Positions 24,747 to 33,420 of a stretch of 34,044 nt of DNA are shown here, in pieces. Below the pieces are notes generated by a model that was not told the origin of the DNA, searched no databases, and saw nothing but the letters and a program-made list of their open reading frames with translations. Position numbers and translations under genes: made by a program. The DNA comes from SAR202 cluster bacterium (GTDB taxonomy: Bacteria; Chloroflexota; Dehalococcoidia; Lucifugimonadales; UBA1123): contig JASMDM010000040.1 in NCBI GenBank assembly GCA_030752795.1, positions 1-34,044 on the forward strand. Reading direction: 5' to 3'. The stretch's first letter is position 1. Each line of letters begins with the position of its first letter.

Positions 24747-25123
24747 TGTCGATAAACAAATCAGATGGCGCCGAACGAATCGTGTCATTTTGATCCTTCC
24801 GCAGAAGGGGAAGAATCTGGTCGATGAACGGGTGCCATTGCTTGAAGAGCTGCATAGGCTTATCCTTCCACCAGATGTGTGGCATCGCAAGAATCCTTTG
24901 CGCAACTTATTTAGTTGACGACAATTACGCGCTGACACCGTCGCATCGACCGCGTGAGAACGGCTCTCACCTCAGAAGGAGTCAGATTGCACGCCTCCCA
25001 GCGGGGGATTGCGGCGGCGCGAATTTGCGCTTGGCACGCCTAAGGCGCGACAATCAGAGTGCGCGTTGGCACAACCTCTCGTGAGAATGCGAAAATCGCC
25101 GGCGGCACAGCTCGGAGGGCAGG
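24747..25123. other. Gene-free gap between miaA and dapF
   Basis: 377 bases with no supported gene. The first third is a copy of a dispersed repeat (24750-24854). The rest shows no repeat or clear promoter. A stretch near 24915-24935 can be read as DDNYAL, reminiscent of a tmRNA tag, but there is no stop after it and no tRNA-like ends. Confidence 0.6.
24750..24854 (+). repeat. Dispersed ~105-bp repeat, copy 1
   Basis: Aligns without gaps to the reverse complement of 33881-33986, with about 14 differences over 105 bases by hand alignment. The core is GTGTCATTTTGATCCTTCCG followed by a partial inverse and AGAATCTGG. It starts three bases after the miaA stop. Confidence 0.8.
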
Positions 25124-25963
25124 GTGAGATTCAAAAAATACCACGGAGCGGGCAACGACTACGTTTACGTCGATGCCCGGACTGAAGAAAGAGACTGGCC
25201 CGCCATCGCGGTGGACATCAGCGACCGCCACAAAGGCGTCGGATCGGACGGTCTGATCCTCTTAAAGGATTCGGACGTCGCCGAAATCCGGATGCAGATG
25301 CTGAACGCCGATGGATCCGAAGGCAAGATGTGCGGCAATGGAATTCGATGCTTTGTGCGTTTTGGTTTGGATATAAACGCTCTGTCTTCCGGCCCGGATT
25401 CAGTGAAAGTCGAGACAGGCGCCGGTGTACTCACCGTCACTCCGATGCTCGCCAACGGCGAGATGACAAGAGCGTCGGTCGGCATGGGCGAACCGCGCCT
25501 GATTCCCTCTGAGATTCCTATCGCACTGGACGGTCCCGGCCCGATCATCGACCATCCGTTGTCCGTCGAAGGCGCCGAGCATGACATCACCGCTGTGTCG
25601 ATGGGCAACCCGCACGCGGTCGCATTCCTGGACGAGGACGTCGACAACTACTTGCTGTGGCAACTCGGTCCGCAGGTCGAGCACCACCCGCTGTTTCCGA
25701 GCAGGGTCAACTTCGAGATTGTGAACGTTCTGGGCAGAGACAGGCTCAAAGTGCGGGTGTGGGAACGCGGTTCAGGCATCACGATGGCGTGCGGCACCGG
25801 CGCATGCGCGGCGGTCGTGGCCGCCAGGCTGCATGGTCTCGTGGACGATGTCGTCGAGGTCGAGCTCCCGGGCGGCACGCTTTCAGTCACGTGGCCAGGG
25901 CAGGGCGAGGTCGTACTCGAAGGACCCGTCGAAGAGGTGTTCGAGGGGATCTGGCCCGACTGA
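25124..25963 (+). CDS. dapF: Diaminopimelate epimerase
   Basis: Converts LL- to meso-diaminopimelate for lysine and peptidoglycan, without a cofactor. 279 residues. The two catalytic cysteines are Cys70 in KMCGNGIRCF and Cys223 in MACGTGACAA; N-terminal FKKYHGAGNDYVYVD and GNPHAV are also present. GTG start with GGAGG about six bases ahead. Together with dapL 770 bases downstream it covers two consecutive steps of the DapL-type lysine pathway, although the large gap suggests separate promoters. The residues match the family closely; no oddities. Confidence 0.97.
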   Translation: MRFKKYHGAGNDYVYVDARTEERDWPAIAVDISDRHKGVGSDGLILLKDSDVAEIRMQMLNADGSEGKMCGNGIRCFVRFGLDINALSSGPDSVKVETGAGVLTVTPMLANGEMTRASVGMGEPRLIPSEIPIALDGPGPIIDHPLSVEGAEHDITAVSMGNPHAVAFLDEDVDNYLLWQLGPQVEHHPLFPSRVNFEIVNVLGRDRLKVRVWERGSGITMACGTGACAAVVAARLHGLVDDVVEVELPGGTLSVTWPGQGEVVLEGPVEEVFEGIWPD

Positions 25964-26732
25964 GACGCTGGCAGACGGCACCAACCGGAGAGAATACGCC
26001 GTTTAGCGTTTAACCTAGCTCCCGATTCCGGAACCTTTGTCTTGGATCATTCCAAGACTCGTCAAGGCGGTCTTCGGTCAGCTTCTCGTCAATAACAACC
26101 GTCGAATTCGCATCCAAGTTCTCTTCGAACACAACGACGATCGCGACGGACGGCGTCATCCGAAGATCGCGATGCCCGCGATGATTCTGCCCATCCGCGA
26201 CCGATCTGAGCGGTTGTGGGGCGAATTGTGCGGCTCGAGCGACAGATTAGCGAGCGGATCGCTTCGGGGTCGGAGCCCGAGTATGCCGTCGACGTGGCGT
26301 TTTGAAACGGAGACTGACAGGTTGATTGGGACGTCGAGGAGGGGCTTTTGAGCGAGAAAAGTAGGTTTTTGTGTTTCGGCTGGCTACCCGAAACACACCG
26401 AATCCGCTCCCCGGCGCGCCGTGGCTCCGAAATGGGCCCGCAGACGTCCAAGTAGCGGAATATGGGCTGCAACGGAGGCAGTGTTGTGTCGCCGTTCGGC
26501 TCGTTCTCAATGTCTTGCGAGTAGATTAGTTCGTTCTGGGTCGATCGACATAGGCCAACCGGGGTCTGTTTCCAACGAATCTCGGTCGGACGTGTCCGGA
26601 GGCGCTCCCGATGTTCGTCGCGGACTGGTTCGGCAGGCACAACCACGGCATTTGGCCGCTACCTTTACGCGTGGCGCGTGTTGACTTACCATGTGACGGT
26701 TCGATTCTATTTGCAAAACATTCGAGGCATGC
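25964..26732. other. Gene-free gap between dapF and dapL
   Basis: 769 bases. A perfect palindrome with 8-base arms (GTCTTGGA-TCAT-TCCAAGAC, 26039-26058) lies 76 bases after dapF and could end its transcript, though no T run follows. On the minus strand, 26010-26180 holds two short frames with protein-like composition (MGRIIAGIAIFG, then in another frame MTPSVAIVVVFEENLD and VVIDEKLTEDR) that could be a frameshifted small gene. Longer ORFs here show no family resemblance. A promoter for dapL is listed separately. Confidence 0.5.
26681..26710 (+). promoter_or_regulatory. Possible dapL promoter
   Basis: TTGACT (26681-26686) is followed after 18 bases by TTCTAT (26705-26710), 23 bases ahead of the dapL ATG. 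The -35 is good, the -10 matches poorly. GAGG before the ATG supports translation. Confidence 0.35.
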
Positions 26733-27896
26733 ATGAAGTTCGCCAGCCGCGTCGAAAAGATACCGCCTTACCTGTTTGTCGAGATCAGCCGAAAGATCGC
26801 CCAGAAGAAGGCCGAGGGCATCGAAGTTATCTCGTTCGGCATCGGCGATCCTGATCTGCCGACGCCGGATCCGGTCGTCGATCGCCTTCGTCAGACCGCG
26901 GGCGACGTTCCCAACCACCGCTACCCGGAAACCGAAGGCCTGCCTGAGTTCCGAAGCGCGGTCGCGAGCTGGTACAACCGCCGATTCGGCGTGTCGGTCG
27001 ATCCCGGCAAAGAGATCATCTCGTTGATTGGCGCGAAGGAAGGCATCGGCCACGCCGCGATGTGCTTCATCGAACCCGGCGACATCGCCCTGGTGCCGGA
27101 CCCAGGGTACCCGGTCTACTCCGTCGGAACCTGGTTTGCCGGAGGGGAGTGTCACTGGATGCCCCTCAGAGAGGAGAACGGCTGGTTGCCCGACCTGGAG
27201 GCCATTTCGGACGATGTCGCGACTCGGGCGAAAGTCATGTGGTTGAACTATCCGAACAACCCGACCGGCGCCGTCGCCGATATCGGATACTTCGAGAAGG
27301 TGGTCGAGTTCGCCCGGAAGCACGAAATCGCGGTCATGCACGACGCCTGCTACACGGATGTCGTCTTCGACGGCTACAGCCATCCGAGCTTCCTCGAGAC
27401 GCCCGGCGCAATGGATGTCGGCGTCGAGTTCCACTCGCTGTCCAAGTCGTACAATATGACCGGTTGGCGAGTCGGCATGGCAGTTGGCAACGCCGAAATG
27501 ATCAACGCGTTGCTTATCATCAAGTCGAATCTGGACTCCGGCGTGCCGCAGGCGATCCAAGAGATGGGCATCGAGGCGCTGGAAACGACCGACGACTGGC
27601 TCGACGGCCGTAACGCGATCTACCAAAATCGGCGAGACAAGGTGCTGCGAGCCTTGGAAACCATCGGCCTGCACGTCGACCCGCCGAAAGCCAGCCTGTA
27701 TGTTTGGGCCAGGGTTCCTGAGGGCGAGACTTCGGCCAGTTTCACCGAGAAGATCTTGGACGAGTGCGCCATCGTGGTCACCCCCGGAAGCGGGTACGGC
27801 CAGTACGGCGAGGGCTACATTCGGCTGTCGCTAACGATTGGCGACGCCGATTTGGATCGAGGGTTAGAACGGCTCGTGAACTGGAGTGCGAAGTAA
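26733..27896 (+). CDS. dapL: LL-diaminopimelate aminotransferase
   Basis: Fold-type I PLP aminotransferase, converting tetrahydrodipicolinate to LL-diaminopimelate in one step. 387 residues. Landmarks: FASRVEKIPPYLFVEISRK, FGIGDPDLPTP, HRYPETEGLPEFR, GAKEGIGHAAM, DPGYPVY, NYPNNPTGA, HDACYTDVVFDG, the PLP lysine Lys238 in SLSKSYNMTGWRVG, and a C-terminal YIRLSLT arginine segment. The overall pattern fits the DapL2-type seen in bacteria and archaea; a general class I aminotransferase (for example for alanine or aspartate) is the alternative. Proximity to dapF favours dapL. ATG start 26733. Confidence 0.85.
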   Translation: MKFASRVEKIPPYLFVEISRKIAQKKAEGIEVISFGIGDPDLPTPDPVVDRLRQTAGDVPNHRYPETEGLPEFRSAVASWYNRRFGVSVDPGKEIISLIGAKEGIGHAAMCFIEPGDIALVPDPGYPVYSVGTWFAGGECHWMPLREENGWLPDLEAISDDVATRAKVMWLNYPNNPTGAVADIGYFEKVVEFARKHEIAVMHDACYTDVVFDGYSHPSFLETPGAMDVGVEFHSLSKSYNMTGWRVGMAVGNAEMINALLIIKSNLDSGVPQAIQEMGIEALETTDDWLDGRNAIYQNRRDKVLRALETIGLHVDPPKASLYVWARVPEGETSASFTEKILDECAIVVTPGSGYGQYGEGYIRLSLTIGDADLDRGLERLVNWSAK

Positions 27897-27938
27897 TCGG
27901 GCAGGGCAGAGGCATCGGAATTCATTAGGAGGCCTGTC

Positions 27939-29096
27939 ATCGCAAAAAAGTCGATAAGAACCGCGCCGCGAAAAGAACGAGCTCTGCTGGTCGGGGTGTC
28001 GATCAAGCGCAAGCGATCGGTGTGGCGAATTGAGGACTCGGTAGCGGAACTGGGCGAATTGGCCGGTTCCGCTGGCGCGAGGGTCGTCGACACCGTGATT
28101 CAGAAGCTCGAGAAACCGACGAACCTCTACGTTGGCAAAGGCAAGGTCGACGAGATCAAAAGCCGTATTGCCGAATTGAAGGTCGATACGGTGATCTGCG
28201 ACGACGAGCTCACGCCAACACAGCAGCGGAACCTTGAGAACGCCCTGGGCGAAGACAAAAAGGTTCTAGATCGAACCGCGCTGATATTGGATGTGTTTGC
28301 CAGTCGAGCCCAAACGCGAGAGGGTCGCTTGCAAGTCGAGCTCGCTCAGAACGAATATCTGTTGCCGAGGCTGGCCGGACAGTGGTCGCACTTGGAGCGG
28401 CTCGGCGGCGGCATCGGCACCCGAGGACCTGGCGAAACCCAGATCGAGACCGACCGCAGACTCGTGCGAAATCGCATTCAGCACCTGAAGCGATCGCTCC
28501 AAGATGTCCGGCGGCATCGTCAACTCCACAGGGCCCGGAGAAACAATAACTCGGTGCCGGTGGTCTCGCTCGTCGGCTATACCAACGCGGGCAAGTCGAC
28601 GCTTTTGAACAAGTTGACCAAAGCGGACGTTCGCGCCGAGGACCGGCTGTTTTCGACGCTCGACCCGGCGACGCGTCGAATCACGCTCCCGTCGGGCGGC
28701 TCGGCTCTGGTTACTGACACGGTCGGTTTCATCCACAAACTCCCGCCGGCGCTCGTCGCGGCCTTCCGCGCGACGCTCGAGGAGATCGAAGAGTCGACAG
28801 TGATCATGCACGTTCTCGACGCCACCCACGTCAACTCGGTCGAGCAAGCCCTGGTCGTCGAGAGCATCCTCAAGGACATGCACGTGGATCGGCTGCCGCG
28901 GATCTTGGTGATGAACAAGGTCGACCTATTGCCGGAGGACGCGGGCCTTGACGAGATCGCGGCGCCATTCGATCTCGGGCCCGACGATCGCAGCGCGTTC
29001 ATCTCGGCGATGACGGGATTGGGCACGTCGAAGTTGCTGACGGAGCTGGACGAGGCGTTGGCCGTCGGTCCGGCGATATCGGCGGCAACGGGGTAG
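27939..29096 (+). CDS. hflX: GTPase HflX (ribosome-associated)
   Basis: HflX GTPase, which binds the 50S subunit and splits stalled ribosomes after stress. The N-terminal domain contains ERALLVGV, SVAELGELAGSAGARVV, then LYVGKGKVDEI and DDELTPTQQRNLE. The segment GGGIGTRGPGETQIETDRR is the family linker. The G domain has G1 GYTNAGKSTL, G3 DTVGFIHKLP, G4 NKVD and G5 ISAMTG. Start: the family N-terminus ERALLVGV lies upstream of the first ordinary start (GTG 27996, the Val of VSIKRK). The frame is open to 27897, and a strong AGGAGG (27927-27932) sits six bases before ATC 27939, giving IAKKSIRTAPRKERALLV. I annotate from 27939 with that caveat; if ATC is not used the protein begins at 27996. Confidence 0.92.
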   Translation: MAKKSIRTAPRKERALLVGVSIKRKRSVWRIEDSVAELGELAGSAGARVVDTVIQKLEKPTNLYVGKGKVDEIKSRIAELKVDTVICDDELTPTQQRNLENALGEDKKVLDRTALILDVFASRAQTREGRLQVELAQNEYLLPRLAGQWSHLERLGGGIGTRGPGETQIETDRRLVRNRIQHLKRSLQDVRRHRQLHRARRNNNSVPVVSLVGYTNAGKSTLLNKLTKADVRAEDRLFSTLDPATRRITLPSGGSALVTDTVGFIHKLPPALVAAFRATLEEIEESTVIMHVLDATHVNSVEQALVVESILKDMHVDRLPRILVMNKVDLLPEDAGLDEIAAPFDLGPDDRSAFISAMTGLGTSKLLTELDEALAVGPAISAATG

Positions 29097-29257
29097 GGAC
29101 CAGGCGATTTTCGCCAGACGGCCGAATCAGAGAAGATCGACGATTGGTGCCCCAACACGCGCTCCGGAGTTGGTTCGCACTATAGATGTTATGTAAAGTA
29201 ACACCGGTGCAACGCAGAGCGAACACCGTTAGTTGACAAAACGCAGATCGCCGAAAT

Positions 29258-30328
29258 TCAATTATGCTGCCCCGACACGACTCGAATCACGCCCGATTCG
29301 CTAAGCGCCATTATCGTCGCCAAAACGGTCGCTTCGGGATTTCCCGGATCATGTTGGATCTGCCGTCCAACCGGAAGCCCCGCCGACGCGCCGTCCGCCG
29401 CTTCGATCAAGATCACGTTTGGGCCGTACTTTGCCGTCGCCGCGCCGACGAGCAACCACGTCGACTTGGTGACCGCGTCCGCCGTCGTCGGGTCATCGCC
29501 TTCAGCGGTCCCTTCGATCACGATGCCGGCGGCGCATCCCTCCATCGACGCGGACACCTCCGCTGGCAGGAACATCGCAGCTCCGTCTCCGGATCCGGCC
29601 CAGTATTCGATCTCGACGCCCAACCGGGCCAAACCGCGCCGAATCTCGTCGCCGACCTCCGATATTCCGGCAACTCCCAAAAAAACGCGCGGCGGAAAAA
29701 CTTCAACCGGCGCTGAGGGTCGTTCCGGGCTTTTTATCGTCTCTACGGGGCTCGCAGCGATCGCTTCCCGTTCGACCGCTTGAATCGGTTCGGCGATCTC
29801 GGTTGTTCCCGGAACGATGATCGTCCTGCCGTCCTCGACGCGAACGAGGTCTGCGGACCGGCCGTTGGCGATGGCGATGTCGAGGCACTCCGCCGTCAGT
29901 TCCGGATGCACGCCCATGTCGCGCGCCAGGATGTTTCTGGCGTAGACGTCTTCGGGAAGCGGCTTGCCGCCGAGCATCGCGAAGAAGCGTCGGAAGACCT
30001 CCGGGTTGGTCGCCGCCGCTCGGTACGCGTCCCGCAGCTCGTCGGCTCCGGCTGGCGCCACCGCCGCCCGGCCGAGCTCGGTGAGCGAGATTCGATCGGA
30101 TCGATAACCACCCTCGGTCAGGCCGTACTTGCTCGACGACGTAAGCCGCATTCGAAATCCGCTGCTGGTCGTCCTGGTGCGCATGGCGTCGGCCAGCAGT
30201 TCACGGTCCATCGGCAAACCGGAGTTGACCTCGTGAATCGTGCGGGCGATCCGGAGGACATCCTCCAGCGCGAAGGTCGGAAACGGTCGGTTTCTACGGG
30301 CCCGCTTTTCGGTGTCGTATTGTTGCAT
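29258..30328 (-). CDS. Winged-helix-like protein with possible C-terminal TIR/nucleotide-binding fold
   Basis: A 356-residue soluble protein I cannot assign to a named family. The N-terminal ~170 residues are helical and end in strand-like ISLTELGRAAV, reminiscent of winged-helix DUF modules (DUF5343-type: FALEDVLRIARTI, then GLPMDRELLADAMRT). Residues ~215-350 begin with VFLGVAGISEVGDEIRRGLA and VEIEYWAG, then GCAAGIVIEGT and STWLLVGAATAKYGPNVILI, an alternation of strands and helices resembling TIR-like nucleotide-binding proteins. The acidic residue expected in the NADase-type motif is not visible (the helix reads LLVGAATAK). ATG start with GGAG nine bases ahead. It stands alone between hflX and a long gap. 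Function unknown. Confidence 0.7.
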   Translation of the reverse strand: MQQYDTEKRARRNRPFPTFALEDVLRIARTIHEVNSGLPMDRELLADAMRTRTTSSGFRMRLTSSSKYGLTEGGYRSDRISLTELGRAAVAPAGADELRDAYRAAATNPEVFRRFFAMLGGKPLPEDVYARNILARDMGVHPELTAECLDIAIANGRSADLVRVEDGRTIIVPGTTEIAEPIQAVEREAIAASPVETIKSPERPSAPVEVFPPRVFLGVAGISEVGDEIRRGLARLGVEIEYWAGSGDGAAMFLPAEVSASMEGCAAGIVIEGTAEGDDPTTADAVTKSTWLLVGAATAKYGPNVILIEAADGASAGLPVGRQIQHDPGNPEATVLATIMALSESGVIRVVSGQHN

Positions 30329-31054
30329 CGTCTATCTCCGGCGCCGCATGAGGGAGGCTTCGGCTGAGTGAACGAATCAAGACCGAGCCGAATCGCAAAT
30401 TGGTCCGGCCGCATGCCATCCAGACGGACTCGTGCTCCGCCACTCGACATCAGTGTCCGGTTGGCTCGCCGGATTGCCTTGCTTCCGGCGGTCCACCCGC
30501 GATGCAGACCCACGTGGCCCTGTCGCGATTCGGCGCCGCTGCAGATCCGCGCTCTGACGTAGACGTCGATCAACCTCTAGCCTGAGTTTACATGATGCCG
30601 CCGCGATCTTTTTCGTATCTCTTCGGTCGGTTCGTCTGGCATCGGGTCCTCGCGTCGAATCGGATCCATCGATGTCGACGAGTCAGAAGACTCAGCGCCA
30701 TCACCGAAGTTGAAACGCGTTCAAGACACTTCGATCTTACCCCGACAAGCGGAAATAATCAACCACTGCGGAATCATTTGTCACGATAACTTCGCCAATA
30801 ATAGCCCATACGAGGCGTGGATATGAATCAATGATGCCAACCCTGACTAAACCTGACAAACACGGTTTGCGTTGTCAGATTCAATTAGCAAGCCCTTTGC
30901 GCAGGAACCGTTGGGTTGATGTCGACGCGTCATTGACCATGGATGTTCCTGATTGAATCAGGACGTTCCTGATCCACCACCCTGCCCTGCGCCGTACACA
31001 ACCGATGATTTGTTAGAATACCTATTAACCAGAGCCGCCTGCGGGAGATAAATC
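30329..31054. other. Gene-free gap upstream of ctpA
   Basis: 726 bases without a supported gene. The left half has high G+C with only short, unconvincing ORFs; the right half (30780-31050) becomes A+T-richer, as expected for a regulatory region. It contains a hairpin CTGACAA...TTGTCAG (30853-30878) and the palindrome listed at 30947-30975. A TAGAAT at 31014-31019 may be a -10 element, without a convincing -35. Confidence 0.55.
30947..30975. promoter_or_regulatory. Palindrome plus direct repeat, candidate operator ahead of ctpA
   Basis: TCCTGATT-G-AATCAGGA (30947-30963) is a perfect inverted repeat of 8-base arms. GTTCCTGAT occurs at 30945-30953 and again at 30965-30973, a 20-base period or about two helical turns. 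It lies ~80-110 bases before ctpA. Confidence 0.4.
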
Positions 31055-32401
31055 GTGCCGAAACTGACTCAAGCGCGTTGGGCGTGGTGGTTGCCGATTC
31101 TTGTTGTGGTGAGCTTGGTCGCGCTCGTTTCGTGCCAGGAGGATCAAGAGGACGCCGCCTCGGCTCCGGCCGCGTCATCATCGCAAACAACGCCAACAGA
31201 ACCGGCCGCCCAAGCCGCGGCAGGCGAGCCTTCGACCGCGACCGAGCAAGCGGACCCGATGGCGATTCCAACCGCCTCTCCCTTGCAGCAACCGCTTGGC
31301 GCTCCCGATGGCGTGCCCGAGGAACTTAAGACCGTTTGGGAGGTCTGGGCCCTGCTTACCAGCGAACACTATGACCGCTCGACTTTTGACATCGAAGCGT
31401 TCAATGAAGCCGCCATCCGCGGCATGATCGAAGCGATCGGCGATCCGCATACCAGCTACGTCAGGCCTGAAGTTTTCCGGATCGAAAACGACGATCTTTA
31501 CGGTCGCTTCGAAGGCATCGGGGCCAGCGTTCAGATGCGACCCGACGGCAAGTTGTTGGTGGTCGCTCCGATCGAAGGCAGCCCGGCGGAGAAGGCCGGC
31601 TTGAAGCCGGGAGACGTGATCCTGGCCGTCAACGGCGAGAGCATCGAAGGCCTGTCCCTGCTTGAAGCAGTTTCTAAAATCCGAGGACCCAGAGGCACCG
31701 AGGCCAGGCTGTTGATTGTTCATCTCGGCTCGCTGGACGAAATCGAAGTTTCCGTGGTGCGGGATGTCATCCCACTAGAAAGCGTCAAGGTGCGAACCCA
31801 GCCCGACGACAGGTTCGCCCACATTCGCCTCAGCACCTTCTACTCTGACACCGCCGAACAGCTCCAAGACGCGATCAAGGAAGCCCAGTCGGATGGGCGA
31901 GACGGGCTAATCCTGGACGTCAGGAATAATCCAGGCGGCTTGCTCAGTTCAGTTATCGACATCGTTAGCCTGTTTGTGGATGAAGGCTTGGTCCTTTATG
32001 AAGTGAACGGCGCCGGGCGCAGGACCGATCACGAGGTCAGAAACGCCGGGGAGTTCGCCGACATTCCGATGGTGTTGCTGGTGAACGAATCCAGCGCAAG
32101 CGCCAGCGAGATCCTGGCCGGAGCGCTGAAGGACCACGAGCGAGCTCCAGTCATCGGCGGGACCACGTTCGGCAAGGGCAGCGTCAACATCCTCCGTCGA
32201 TTGGAGAACGAAGGCGGTCTGTACCTGACGTTCGCCAAATGGTTCTCGCCGCTGGGACGGCCCATTGAGGGCGAAGGTGTGACTCCGGACATCGAAGTTA
32301 CATCCCGGGACCCGAAGAAAGCCGACGTCGATCAACTCGAGAAGGCGTTCGAAGTATTGGCTGGGATCGTCGACGGCACAGGCGCCGGTGTAACGAACTG
32401 A
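31055..32401 (+). CDS. C-terminal processing peptidase (S41 family), lipoprotein
   Basis: A secreted serine/lysine-dyad protease that trims or degrades envelope proteins. 448 residues. The N-terminus has a signal peptide ending in the lipobox LVSC (Cys27), then a Ser/Thr/Ala/Pro-rich linker to ~residue 85. The PDZ domain (about 155-240) includes GIGASVQM, SPAEKAGLKPGDVILAVNG. The peptidase domain has LDVRNNPGGLLSSVIDI, the catalytic Ser349 in NESSASASEILAG and Lys374 in GTTFGKGSVN. GTG start; a GGGAG lies eight bases upstream. The TGA stop overlaps the smpB ATG by one base. Homologous to CtpA. Confidence 0.93.
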   Translation: MPKLTQARWAWWLPILVVVSLVALVSCQEDQEDAASAPAASSSQTTPTEPAAQAAAGEPSTATEQADPMAIPTASPLQQPLGAPDGVPEELKTVWEVWALLTSEHYDRSTFDIEAFNEAAIRGMIEAIGDPHTSYVRPEVFRIENDDLYGRFEGIGASVQMRPDGKLLVVAPIEGSPAEKAGLKPGDVILAVNGESIEGLSLLEAVSKIRGPRGTEARLLIVHLGSLDEIEVSVVRDVIPLESVKVRTQPDDRFAHIRLSTFYSDTAEQLQDAIKEAQSDGRDGLILDVRNNPGGLLSSVIDIVSLFVDEGLVLYEVNGAGRRTDHEVRNAGEFADIPMVLLVNESSASASEILAGALKDHERAPVIGGTTFGKGSVNILRRLENEGGLYLTFAKWFSPLGRPIEGEGVTPDIEVTSRDPKKADVDQLEKAFEVLAGIVDGTGAGVTN

Positions 32402-32865
32402 TGGCCAAAGGCTCCCGGCGCGATCGCACGATCACGGTGAACCGCCGAGCGCGGTACGACTACGACATCGCCGACACACTCGAAGCCGGCCTGGTTCTGA
32501 CCGGGACCGAGATCAAATCGATCCGCGCAAATCGCGTCAACCTCAGCGACGCGTACGCCAGGTCGGACACCGGTGAGCTGTGGCTGCACAACGCCCACAT
32601 CGCCGAGTACGCCGCCGGCAATCGGGACAACCACGAACCGAAGCGATCGAGAAAGCTGCTGCTTCGACGCGACCAAATCACGCACCTGACCAAACAGGTG
32701 TCCGAACGCGGCATGACCCTCGTGCCGTTGAAGCTCTACCTCAAGGGCGGCTACGCGAAGGTTGAGCTAGCCGTCGCCAAGGGCCGCAAACGATACGACA
32801 AGCGCAGGGCCATCATCGAGCGCGACCGAGAGCGAGAAGCCCGAGACGCGATGGGCCGGCACTAG
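32401..32865 (+). CDS. smpB: tmRNA-binding protein SmpB
   Basis: Binds tmRNA and delivers it to stalled ribosomes in trans-translation. 154 residues, typical. Signatures: ITVNRRARYDYDIADTLEAG, LTGTEIKSIRANRVNLSDAY, WLHNAHIAEYAAGN, RSRKLLLRR, GMTLVPLKLYLKGGYAKVEL and the basic C-terminal tail GRKRYDKRRAI. ATG overlaps the ctpA TGA (TGATG), so translation is coupled. The tmRNA gene ssrA that often follows was not found in the 1.2 kb to the window end. Confidence 0.96.
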   Translation: MAKGSRRDRTITVNRRARYDYDIADTLEAGLVLTGTEIKSIRANRVNLSDAYARSDTGELWLHNAHIAEYAAGNRDNHEPKRSRKLLLRRDQITHLTKQVSERGMTLVPLKLYLKGGYAKVELAVAKGRKRYDKRRAIIERDREREARDAMGRH

Positions 32866-33152
32866 ATCCACCGGTCGGATCTCACCACAGATCCCCTTTC
32901 GATGAGCTGGGCGTCCCGTCGAATCGAACTCAGCGACCGGCCTCCATGATGCCCTGCCCCGAATTCTTCAATGCACTGGGACCCGCTCAGTTCACTCAGC
33001 GTCGTCGGGACGATATTGCCGGGCCCGCCACCCCGAACAATGCTCATCTCTTCGTGGCGATGAACGGCACAGGTTACGCAGATCGGTCGTTGTCATCGTT
33101 ACGAAATAGTTGGACGGGTTCGTCCGAAATCCGAACGCCTACCATCGAACGG

Positions 33153-33177
33153 TGCTCTGGCCCTTCAGGGCCAAGCC
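33153..33177 (+). repeat. Inverted repeat, left arm (25 of 25)
   Basis: Identical to the reverse complement of 33778-33802; similarity continues inward for about 15 more bases with mismatches. The core GGCCCTTCAGGGCC is itself a hairpin. With the right arm it brackets about 600 bases. Confidence 0.85.
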
Positions 33178-33218
33178 TAGTTTCCATGCTTTGATACGGG
33201 AGTGGCGACCCCCCTCCA

Positions 33219-33273
33219 TGTGTCATTCAGATCCTTGCGCGGAAGGAAGAAGAATCTGGGCGCTGAACACGCC
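33219..33273 (+). repeat. Partial copy of the dispersed repeat core
   Basis: Begins TGTGTCATTC, then GATCCTT and a diverged centre, then AGAATCTGGG, GCTGAAC and CGCCA, matching the centre and one flank of the repeats at 24750 and 33881. Same orientation as copy 1. Confidence 0.6.
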
Positions 33274-33420
33274 ATCTCGCCAGAGCAACGCCAAACGGAC
33301 CCATCATGGCAAGAAACGTTGAGCGCAACGTAATGACCAAAGAGGCTTAGGCGACGCTCGAGTGTGGGCGGCCCTCCGACCGGATTTCAAGTAACGGTGT
33401 CGAAAACGCCTGCTTGCGGG

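Noticed and set aside
24900..24945. DDNYAL-like reading resembling a tmRNA tag peptide
   Set aside because: No stop follows the tag, no alanine tail, and no tRNA-like 5' and 3' ends are seen in the surrounding 377 bases.
26089..26646. 185-codon minus-strand ORF in the dapF-dapL gap
   Set aside because: Ser/Arg-rich composition typical of a shadow frame, no domain resemblance, no ribosome binding site.
30118..30573. 151-codon minus-strand ORF overlapping the start of the 29258-30328 gene
   Set aside because: Different frame from the better-supported gene, no ribosome binding site and no domain pattern.
32895..32940. Minus-strand GTTCGATTCG resembling a tRNA T-arm
   Set aside because: The five-base stem does not pair and no matching 5' acceptor strand is found upstream.
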